From contig DASPFV010000248.1 of assembly GCA_035620975.1 (NCBI GenBank), positions 1-22,664 on the forward strand: a DNA stretch of 22,664 nucleotides. Reading direction: 5' to 3'. The stretch comes from DASPFV01 sp035620975. Its GTDB lineage: Bacteria; Acidobacteriota; Vicinamibacteria; Vicinamibacterales; 2-12-FULL-66-21. The notes beneath the pieces were generated by a model. That model was not told the origin of the DNA and ran no database searches. It saw only the letters and a program-made list of their open reading frames with translations. Made by a program: the position numbers and the translations under genes. Below, one piece after another: positions 16,503-22,664 of the stretch (the stretch's first letter is position 1; each line of letters opens with the position of its first letter).

Positions 16503-17303
16503 GTGCCCCCTGTTTCGTCCCCCGGGCCCCTCGGAACTTCACCTTCTTTCTCGGCGACAGCAGTCATCCCGGCCCGGTATCTCTCGACGCGGTTCCCCGG
16601 CAAACCGCTCGTCGACATCGCCGGACGACCCATGATCGAGCACGTCTACCGGCGCGCGTCGGCGGCCCGTTCCGTCGATCGCGTGATCGTCGCCACCGAC
16701 GACGAGCGCATCGCCGCGGCAGTGCGCGCCTTCGGGGGCGACGTGCGGATGACCGCGGCGACACATCGAAGCGGCACCGATCGGCTCGCGGAAGTGGCCG
16801 CTGCGCTCGGCTGCGATCTCGTCGTCAACGTCCAGGGCGATGAACCGCTCGTCGAGCCCGCCATGATCGACGAGGCAGTCGCGCCGTTTACCGCGGCCCC
16901 CGATCTGCAGATGAGCACGCTGCGCCGGCGCCTCGACGACCCGGCGGAACGTGCGAACCCGAACGTCACGAAGGTCGTGGTGGATCGCGCCGGCTACGCC
17001 CTGTATTTCTCGCGCGCGCCGATCCCGTACGTCCGGAACGGATGTCCCCCGGCTCCTGCCTACCGCCACATCGGGTTGTACGTGTACCGGCGCGAATGCC
17101 TGCTGCAGCTCGCGCGGCTCGCTCCAACGGCGCTGGAGGAGTCCGAAGCGCTCGAGCAGCTCCGCGCGCTCGAGCACGGGATTCGGATCAAGGTCGTCGA
17201 AACACAGCACGACGCGATCGGCGTCGACACGCCGGACGATCTCGACCGCGTGCGGCGGCTGCTCGAGACCCGCAGCCCGGAGCTGCCGCTCGGGGCCGGG
17301 TGA
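16503..17303 (+). CDS. kdsB: 3-deoxy-manno-octulosonate cytidylyltransferase (CMP-Kdo synthetase)
   Basis: The enzyme activates Kdo with CTP to CMP-Kdo for lipid A-core assembly, in the cytoplasm. It shows IPARYLSTRFPGKPL at 22-36 (nucleotide-binding loop), RVIVATDDERI, THRSGTDRLAEV, VVNVQGDEPLVEP and YRHIGLYVYRRECL, all diagnostic for KdsB. At 266 residues it is slightly longer than the usual 245-255 because of a Pro/Ser-rich stretch of about 18 residues before the conserved core. GTG 16503 is the only reasonable start in that stretch. It heads the operon kdsB-pyrG-kdsA-kdsD-kdsC-lapB, with pyrG 39 nt downstream, so the CTP consumer and the CTP maker are co-expressed. Confidence 0.96.
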   Translation: MPPVSSPGPLGTSPSFSATAVIPARYLSTRFPGKPLVDIAGRPMIEHVYRRASAARSVDRVIVATDDERIAAAVRAFGGDVRMTAATHRSGTDRLAEVAAALGCDLVVNVQGDEPLVEPAMIDEAVAPFTAAPDLQMSTLRRRLDDPAERANPNVTKVVVDRAGYALYFSRAPIPYVRNGCPPAPAYRHIGLYVYRRECLLQLARLAPTALEESEALEQLRALEHGIRIKVVETQHDAIGVDTPDDLDRVRRLLETRSPELPLGAG

Positions 17304-17342
17304 GATGCCCGTTCACGCTGAAGCATGGAGGCCGCACCCCAG

Positions 17343-19019
17343 ATGAACGACACGCGCGCGACCCAGGACCCCTCGGCCGCCACCCGGCCCGTGAAGTACA
17401 TCCTCGTCACCGGCGGCGTGGTGTCGTCGCTCGGCAAGGGCCTCGCCGCGGCCTCGATCGGCGCGCTGCTGGAGGGGCACGGTTACAAGGTCGCGCTGCA
17501 GAAGTTCGATCCGTACATCAACGTCGATCCGGGCACCATGAGCCCGTACCAGCACGGCGAGGTCTACGTCACGGACGACGGCACGGAGACCGACCTCGAC
17601 CTGGGCCATTACGAGCGCTTCACGAACCAGGTCACGACCCGGAACAACAACTGGACGACGGGCAAGATCTACCTGTCGGTCATCCAGAAGGAGCGGCGCG
17701 GCGATTACCTCGGCCGGACGGTTCAGGTCATCCCGCACATCACGAACGAGATCAAGGACAGCATCCGCAGCGTCGCGAAGGACGTCGACATCGTGCTCGT
17801 GGAGATCGGCGGCACGGTGGGCGACATCGAAAGCCTGCCGTTCCTGGAAGCCATCCGTCAGCTGCGCCAGGACGTCGGGCGTGAGAACACGCTGTACATC
17901 CACCTGACGCTGGTGCCGTTCATCGGGGCCGCCGGCGAGCTGAAGACCAAGCCCACGCAGCACAGCGTCCGCGACCTCCGCGCGATCGGAATCCAGCCCG
18001 ACATCCTGCTCTGCCGCACGGATCGCTTCCTGGACCAGGACATCAAGCGCAAGATCGCCCTCTTCTGCGACGTCGATGAAGAGGCGGTCATCACGGCCAA
18101 GGACGTCTCGAGCATCTACGAAGTGCCTCTGGTCCTCGCGGCCGAGGGGCTCGACCGCATCCTGATCGAGCGCCTGAAGCTGCCCCGGACGGAAGCGCGG
18201 ATGGAGGCCTGGGTCGACCTGGTCGACCGCATCCGCAACCCCTCCGACGAGATCACGATCCACGTGGTCGGGAAGTACGTCGGCTACGAGGACTCGTACA
18301 AGAGCCTGAACGAGGCGCTCTACCACGGCGGGTTCCACCATCGCCTCCGGGTGAACATCCGCTGGATCGAGGCGGAGGCGCTCGAGCAGCCGGGGGGGGA
18401 ACAGCTTCTCGACGGGGCGCACGGCATTCTCGTGCCCGGCGGCTTCGGCGACCGGGGCACGCGGGGGATGATGCGCGCCGCCGAGATCGCGCGTGAGGGG
18501 AAGATCCCCTATTTCGGGATCTGCTACGGGTTCCAGTGGGCGGCCGTCGAGTACGCGCGGCACGTCTGCGGCATCGCCAACGCCGATTCGACCGAGTGCT
18601 CGCCCGAGACCTCCGACAAGGTGATCTACAAGCTGCGCGACCTCCTCGGGGTGGACGATCTGGGCGGCACCATGCGCCTGGGCTCCTATGCCTGCGAGCT
18701 GAAGCCGGGCTCGCGGGCCAGAGCCCTGTACGGAGAGGCAGTCATCCACGAGCGGCATCGCCACCGGTACGAGTTCAACTGCCTGTACGAGAAGGCGCTG
18801 ACGGACCGCGGCCTCGAGATCGTCGGCCGCTCGCTCGATGGCAAGTTCGTCGAGATCATCGAGCTGCCGTCGCATCCGTGGTATGTCGCCGTGCAGTTCC
18901 ACCCCGAGTTCAAATCGAAGCCGCTCAAGCCGCACCCGCTCTTCGCAGGCTTCGTCGAAGCCAGCTATCAGCACAGGCGGTCCGCGCGACCGCAGCCGGC
19001 TGCCTCCGTGGTAGGCTGA
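17343..19019 (+). CDS. pyrG: CTP synthase
   Basis: This 558-residue enzyme makes CTP from UTP, ATP and glutamine. The N-terminal synthase domain starts with KYILVTGGVVSSLGKGLAAA, followed by KFDPYINVDPGTMSP and GGTVGDIES. The C-terminal class-I glutaminase domain has VPGGFGDRG near 364-372, the nucleophile Cys394 in GICYGFQ, and His520 and Glu522 in FHPEF, so the triad is intact. The oxyanion-strand sequence GICYGFQ differs from the usual GICLGMQ. ATG 17343 is preferred because GGAGG (17327-17331) lies upstream; ATG 17325 would add six residues but has no ribosome binding site. The product feeds KdsB in the same operon and general pyrimidine supply. kdsA begins 5 nt after the stop. Confidence 0.98.
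   Translation: MNDTRATQDPSAATRPVKYILVTGGVVSSLGKGLAAASIGALLEGHGYKVALQKFDPYINVDPGTMSPYQHGEVYVTDDGTETDLDLGHYERFTNQVTTRNNNWTTGKIYLSVIQKERRGDYLGRTVQVIPHITNEIKDSIRSVAKDVDIVLVEIGGTVGDIESLPFLEAIRQLRQDVGRENTLYIHLTLVPFIGAAGELKTKPTQHSVRDLRAIGIQPDILLCRTDRFLDQDIKRKIALFCDVDEEAVITAKDVSSIYEVPLVLAAEGLDRILIERLKLPRTEARMEAWVDLVDRIRNPSDEITIHVVGKYVGYEDSYKSLNEALYHGGFHHRLRVNIRWIEAEALEQPGGEQLLDGAHGILVPGGFGDRGTRGMMRAAEIAREGKIPYFGICYGFQWAAVEYARHVCGIANADSTECSPETSDKVIYKLRDLLGVDDLGGTMRLGSYACELKPGSRARALYGEAVIHERHRHRYEFNCLYEKALTDRGLEIVGRSLDGKFVEIIELPSHPWYVAVQFHPEFKSKPLKPHPLFAGFVEASYQHRRSARPQPAASVVG
19009..19017 (+). promoter_or_regulatory. TGGTAnnnT motif at the pyrG end, before GTG of kdsA
   Basis: TGGTAGGCT ends 7 nt before GTG 19025, the same geometry as at kdsB. 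It also encodes the last residues of PyrG (VVG-stop), so chance is a serious alternative. It could drive an internal leaderless kdsA transcript. Confidence 0.28.
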
Positions 19020-19024
19020 GCGGC

Positions 19025-19876
19025 GTGAAGGCGGTCGAAATCGCCGGGATCCCGGTGGGCAGCGGGTCGCCTCTGCTCCTCATCGCCGGCCCCTGCGTCA
19101 TCGAGAGCGAGTCGCACGCCGTCGGGCTTGCGTTGGCCGTGCGCGACATCGCCCGGCGTGTCGGCCTCCCGTACGTCTTCAAGGCCTCGTACGACAAGGC
19201 GAACCGGACGTCCCGCCGATCGTTCCGCGGCCCCGGGCTCACGGAGGGCCTGCGCATCCTTGCCCGGGTGCGCGAAGCCGCCGGCGTGCCGATTCTCACC
19301 GACATCCACGAGCCCGCGCAGGCCGCGCCGGCGGGCGAGGTGGCCGACGTCCTGCAGATCCCCGCGTTCCTGTGCCGGCAGACCGACCTCGTCGTGGCCG
19401 CGGCGCGAACGGGCCGGGTCGTCAACCTGAAGAAGGGGCAGTTCCTCGCTCCGGACGACCTCCGCCACGCCGTCGAGAAAGTCACTGCGGAAGGCAACGA
19501 TCGCGTGCTCGTGACGGAGCGTGGCGTCAGCTTCGGCTACCACAACCTCGTGGTCGACATGCGTGCGTTCCCCATCCTGCGCCGGCTCGGGTATCCGGTG
19601 ATCTACGACGTCACCCACAGCCTCCAGCTGCCGGGCGCCGGCGAGGGCTTCACGGCGGGCCAGTCGGAGTTCATCGAGCCGATGGCGTCGGCCGGCGTCG
19701 CGGCGGGCGCCGACGGCGTGTTCATGGAAGTGCACGAACGGCCGGCCGAGGCGTTGAGCGACGCGCAGAACGCGCTGCCGCTCGATCGGCTGGAGCCGCT
19801 CCTCCAGCGCCTCCTGCGGTTTCACGCTGTGGTTCAGGAGCCCCGCCCCGAGCCCGCCGCGGTGCCGCGCGCATGA
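19025..19876 (+). CDS. kdsA: Kdo-8-phosphate synthase, metal-dependent class
   Basis: This 283-residue TIM-barrel aldolase condenses phosphoenolpyruvate with arabinose-5-phosphate to Kdo-8-phosphate. It has LIAGPCVIESE at 19-29, FKASYDKANRTS at 52-63, and VNLKKGQFLAP and DVTHSLQLPG further on. Cys24, His198, Glu235 and Asp246 correspond, with a constant offset of 13, to the metal ligands Cys11, His185, Glu222 and Asp233 of the Aquifex enzyme; metal-free enzymes such as E. coli KdsA have Asn at the first position. The start is GTG 19025, 5 nt after pyrG; no clear Shine-Dalgarno. Its stop overlaps the kdsD ATG (ATGA). The last roughly 15 residues are Pro/Glu-rich and variable. Confidence 0.97.
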   Translation: MKAVEIAGIPVGSGSPLLLIAGPCVIESESHAVGLALAVRDIARRVGLPYVFKASYDKANRTSRRSFRGPGLTEGLRILARVREAAGVPILTDIHEPAQAAPAGEVADVLQIPAFLCRQTDLVVAAARTGRVVNLKKGQFLAPDDLRHAVEKVTAEGNDRVLVTERGVSFGYHNLVVDMRAFPILRRLGYPVIYDVTHSLQLPGAGEGFTAGQSEFIEPMASAGVAAGADGVFMEVHERPAEALSDAQNALPLDRLEPLLQRLLRFHAVVQEPRPEPAAVPRA

Positions 19877-20847
19877 CGTCCCAGACCGCCACCTCGCTCG
19901 ACCTGGCGCGCAGGGTGCTCCGGACCGAAGCCGCCGCCGTGCTGGCGCTCGCCGACCGGCTCGATGGCGAGTTCGAGCGCGCGCTTGCGCTGCTCTTCGA
20001 ATGCCGCGGCCGCGTCATCGTGACCGGCATGGGCAAGTCGGGAATCATCTGCCGGAAGATCGCCGCGACGCTGTCGAGCACGGGCACGTCAGCCTGGTTC
20101 CTGCACCCCGCCGAAGCGACGCATGGCGATCTCGGCGCGATCAAAGACGACGACGTGGTGATTGCGCTGTCACACAGCGGGGAGACGGAAGAGCTCATCC
20201 GGCTCCTGGAGGCAATCCGCCGGATCGGCGCACGTCTCATCGCCATCAGCGGCAACCCCCGGTCCACCCTGGGCCGCGCCGCGGACGTCACGCTCGACTG
20301 CTCCGTCGCCCATGAAGCGTGCCCGATGAACCTCGTGCCGACGGCGAGCACCACCGCGGCGCTCGCGCTCGGAGATGCGCTGGCCATGACGCTGCTCGTC
20401 CGGAAGGGCTTTCGCGAGGAGGACTTCGCGAACCTTCATCCAGGCGGCCGGCTGGGGCGCCGGCTCGTCCGCGTGGAGCACGTCATGCACAGCGGGGATG
20501 CCGCGCCCGTCGTGTCGACGCACACCCCGATGCCGGATGTCTTCCACGAGATGTCGAGCAAGCGGCTCGGCATGACCTGCGTCGTGGACGCCGAGCGCCG
20601 CCTGGTCGGTGTCTTCACCGACGGCGATCTCCGCCGGCTGCTGGGCCGCACGGCCGACGTGCTGGGGCTGACGGCGGGGGACGTCATGACAGCCCGTCCC
20701 ATCACCATCCGTCGCGGCGTGCTCGCGGTGGAGGCGCTCAAAGTGATGGAAACCCACAAGATCACCTCTGTCGTCGTCGCCGATCCGTCGGGCGGCGTCG
20801 AGGGCGTGGTTCACCTGCACGATCTGTGGCGCACCCAGATGATCTGA
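19873..20847 (+). CDS. kdsD: D-arabinose-5-phosphate isomerase (SIS plus two CBS domains)
   Basis: This 324-residue enzyme converts ribulose-5-phosphate to arabinose-5-phosphate, the sugar substrate of KdsA. The SIS domain shows VTGMGKSGII at 50-59, LHPAEATHGDLG near 77-88, SHSGET at 100-105 and LVPTASTTAALALGDALA. LHPGGRLGRRL leads to two C-terminal CBS domains (about 205-324; VFTDGDLRR, VMTARPITI), which in this family probably bind nucleotides or CMP-Kdo for control. The start is ATG 19873 in an ATGA overlap with kdsA, implying translational coupling. Length and motifs are normal. Confidence 0.97.
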   Translation: MTSQTATSLDLARRVLRTEAAAVLALADRLDGEFERALALLFECRGRVIVTGMGKSGIICRKIAATLSSTGTSAWFLHPAEATHGDLGAIKDDDVVIALSHSGETEELIRLLEAIRRIGARLIAISGNPRSTLGRAADVTLDCSVAHEACPMNLVPTASTTAALALGDALAMTLLVRKGFREEDFANLHPGGRLGRRLVRVEHVMHSGDAAPVVSTHTPMPDVFHEMSSKRLGMTCVVDAERRLVGVFTDGDLRRLLGRTADVLGLTAGDVMTARPITIRRGVLAVEALKVMETHKITSVVVADPSGGVEGVVHLHDLWRTQMI

Positions 20848-21371
20848 CGGCCGCCAGCCTCGAGACGCGGGCGGCGAGGATCCAGCTCCTGCTCTTCGAC
20901 GTGGACGGCGTGCTGACCGACGGCACGATCCTCTTGCACGGCGACGGTTCGGAGTCCAAGTCGTTCCATATCCGCGACGGCGCCGCCCTCGTCTGGGCGC
21001 AGTGGGCCGGGCTGCGCGTCGGGTTCCTGTCGGCCCGCAACTCGGGCGCGACGGCCCAGCGCGCCGCGCAGCTCGCGATCCGGCTGGTCGTCCAGGGCGT
21101 CCAGACGAAGCTGGCGGGCTACGAGCAGATCGTGGCCGAGACGGGCCTGGCGGACGACAGAATCGCCTACATGGGGGACGACCTGCTCGACATCCCCGTG
21201 CTCTCGCGGGTGGGGCTCGCGGCGGCCCCGGCCGACGCGGTAGCCGAGGTGCGCGCCTGTGCCCAGTTCGTCAGCGCCGAGGCGGGCGGGCGCGGCGCGG
21301 CTCGTGCCCTGGTGGAGCTGGTCCTGCGCGCGCAGCGCCGCTGGGACGACGTGCTGCGGCAGTTCGCGTGA
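20826..21371 (+). CDS. kdsC: Kdo-8-phosphate phosphatase (HAD family)
   Basis: This is a cytoplasmic phosphatase releasing Kdo from Kdo-8-phosphate. As a C0-type HAD protein without cap it has the nucleophile pair in LLLFDVDGVLTDG (Asp25, Asp27 if started at 20826), motif II LSARNSG, Lys95 in VQTKLAGYE and the acidic motif YMGDDLLDIP. Its length of 175-181 residues fits the family (E. coli 188). There is no ATG or TTG near the start. GTG 20826 overlaps kdsD by 22 nt, while CTG 20844 overlaps the kdsD stop as CTGA and would mimic the ATGA junction upstream. Neither has a Shine-Dalgarno. Its stop overlaps the lapB ATG (TGATG). Confidence 0.95.
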   Translation: MAHPDDLTAASLETRAARIQLLLFDVDGVLTDGTILLHGDGSESKSFHIRDGAALVWAQWAGLRVGFLSARNSGATAQRAAQLAIRLVVQGVQTKLAGYEQIVAETGLADDRIAYMGDDLLDIPVLSRVGLAAAPADAVAEVRACAQFVSAEAGGRGAARALVELVLRAQRRWDDVLRQFA

Positions 21372-22579
21372 TGGACAGCTACGCCACGCTGCTCACGGCC
21401 CTGGTCACGCTGCTCGTCGGCCTGGCGACAGGCAAGGCGTGGGAGCGGTACAAGCTCCGGGACGGCCGCTGGATCGATCGCCGGCGCGCCCGTGAGTCTC
21501 CCCATTACATGCTCGGCCTCAACTTCCTGGTCGCCAACCAGATCGATCCGGCCATCGAGGAGCTCACGCGGGCGGCGGAGGCCGCCGGCGATCCGCTCGA
21601 GATCCACCTGATCCTCGGCAACCTGTACCGCGAGAAAGGACAGGTCGGGCGGGCCATCCAGGAGCACCAGCAGCTGCTGCAGCGTCCGGACCTCCGGAAG
21701 CTGGAGCACGCGAACGTGCTGCTCTGCCTCGGCCTGGACTACAAGAGCGGCGGCTTCGTGGACCGCGCGATCGAGGCGTTCACGGAAGTGCTGCGGCTCG
21801 ATTCCGGCAACCAGTACGCGCTCGCCAACCTCGAAAAGCTGTACGGAGAACAGCACCAGTGGAGCGAGGCGTACGCCACGAGACAGAAGCTGGCCCGTCG
21901 CGACGGCGAGGCGGCCGAGCCGCGGCATCAGGAGATCCTCGCGTTCCTCGAGAACGAGATCGGGCTGGACGCGCTCCGCCGGATGGACTACGCGGCCGCG
22001 GCGCAGCGGTTCGGCGCGGCGATCGAGCTGGACGCGCGAAACCCGCCGGCGTACCTGAACCTGGGGGACGTGCGCTTCCTGCAGGGAGACACGGCCGGCG
22101 CCGTCGCGGCCTGGGAACAGATGGTCCAGCGGGCGCCGGATCGCGCCTATCTCGCCTTCGGCCGGCTGGAGAGCGCCTATCCGAAGATCGGGCAGGACCG
22201 CCGCTTCGAAGCGCTCTGCCGCTCGCTGATCGCGGCCAACCCGCAGGACTGGCGCGCGCGTCTCGCCCTGGCCAGTCACCTGTCCGCGCGGGGGGGGCCG
22301 CGCGACGCATTCGAGCTGCTGCTCGAGGCGCTGACGCAGAACCCGCACGCCCTCGCCGTGCACCAGGCCATCTGGCAGGCGCTCTCCGCCCTGGACCTTC
22401 CGCCGGCGCTGGTCACGCGCTACGTCGAGCTCGCGCGCGAGTCGGTGTTCTACCTCGACGCGCATCTCTGCGTCCGCTGCCGCTATCGAAGCACGGAGCT
22501 GCTCTGGCAGTGCCCGCACTGCCACGAGTGGAACACGTTCGTGGAGGAGCGCCTCGCGCCACGGAACAACACGGACTAA
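21371..22579 (+). CDS. lapB: LapB/YciM-like TPR protein with C-terminal rubredoxin-like metal site
   Basis: This is a 402-residue protein. An N-terminal membrane helix (about 5-21, ATLLTALVTLLVGLATG) is followed by repeated TPR-like helices (about 44-355, for example YMLGLNFLVANQIDPAIEEL and NPPAYLNLGDVRFLQGD). The end carries Cys367-x2-Cys370 and Cys381-x2-Cys384 (CVRCRYRS...WQCPHCHEWNTF), the LapB rubredoxin-like site. In enterics LapB adapts LpxC to FtsH and thereby sets LPS synthesis; a similar role fits its place after the Kdo genes. ATG 21371 overlaps the kdsC stop (TGATG). The last codons (PRNNTD) and the TAA stop are read from the first unit of the tandem repeat that begins at 22558, so the original C-terminus may have been replaced. 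Confidence 0.93.
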   Translation: MDSYATLLTALVTLLVGLATGKAWERYKLRDGRWIDRRRARESPHYMLGLNFLVANQIDPAIEELTRAAEAAGDPLEIHLILGNLYREKGQVGRAIQEHQQLLQRPDLRKLEHANVLLCLGLDYKSGGFVDRAIEAFTEVLRLDSGNQYALANLEKLYGEQHQWSEAYATRQKLARRDGEAAEPRHQEILAFLENEIGLDALRRMDYAAAAQRFGAAIELDARNPPAYLNLGDVRFLQGDTAGAVAAWEQMVQRAPDRAYLAFGRLESAYPKIGQDRRFEALCRSLIAANPQDWRARLALASHLSARGGPRDAFELLLEALTQNPHALAVHQAIWQALSALDLPPALVTRYVELARESVFYLDAHLCVRCRYRSTELLWQCPHCHEWNTFVEERLAPRNNTD

Positions 22580-22664
22580 TCCCGCCACGGAACAACACGG
22601 ACTAATCCCGCCACGGAACAACACGGACTAACATCCCGCCACAGAACAACACGGATTAACACGG
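22558..22664 (+). repeat. Tandem array, 26-bp period, open at the right edge
   Basis: Units start at 22558, 22584, 22610 (28 nt, with an extra CA) and 22638, the last running off the window. Each is GCCACGGAACAACACGG followed by ACTAATCCC or a variant. The first unit overlaps the lapB 3' end and provides its stop codon TAA (22577-22579). Its 26-bp period and GCCACGGA/AACACGG core match the array at 12450-12540. Confidence 0.94.

Overview
The window is high-GC DNA from a diderm (Gram-negative type) bacterium. Ferredoxin-dependent 2-oxoglutarate oxidation, a type-B (menaquinone-style) succinate dehydrogenase, a Kdo/LPS operon and a long-form SerA fit an Acidobacteriota member, possibly class Vicinamibacteria. 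That placement is an inference from gene content and composition; no rRNA or marker search was possible. There are no tRNA, rRNA or CRISPR features.

Layout. Bases 1-620 hold no intact gene: a 36-bp-period tandem array, the broken 5' end of an IS200-type transposase gene, and a second short patch of the same repeat family. From 618 to 13829 lies a TCA-cycle cluster. On the minus strand it has icd and mdh, then sucC-sucD, then korA-korB (2-oxoglutarate:ferredoxin oxidoreductase) with an exported S9 peptidase gene coupled to korB. On the plus strand, inserted between sucC and mdh, lies sdhC-sdhA-sdhB. Together these cover isocitrate -> 2-oxoglutarate -> succinyl-CoA -> succinate -> fumarate, plus malate -> oxaloacetate. 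Citrate synthase, aconitase and fumarase are absent. Having KOR rather than the OGDH complex makes the 2-oxoglutarate step ferredoxin-linked and potentially reversible.

A roughly 360-bp regulatory region (13830-14186) separates icd from divergent serA. It carries three dyads, two identical DnaA-box-like 9-mers and an AT-rich patch where opposing promoter candidates overlap. serA converges on a small membrane-anchored PilP/GspC-like gene, which is divergent from a plus-strand operon kdsB-pyrG-kdsA-kdsD-kdsC-lapB (16503-22579). This operon makes CMP-Kdo: KdsD makes arabinose-5-P, KdsA makes Kdo-8-P, KdsC makes Kdo, and KdsB activates it with CTP that PyrG makes. LapB is a TPR/rubredoxin-like regulator of LPS synthesis. 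Several genes are coupled by ATGA, TGATG or possibly CTGA overlaps.

The most unusual content is non-genic. One repeat family (core GCCACGGAC(A/G)AACACGG) recurs at four places, flanks broken or gene-end sequence, appears to supply the last codons and stop of lapB, and abuts the mdh start. A TGGTAnnnT extended -10-like motif recurs upstream of several genes, in two cases so close to a GTG start that leaderless transcripts are likely. No wholly new multigene system was recognised; the genes belong to known families.
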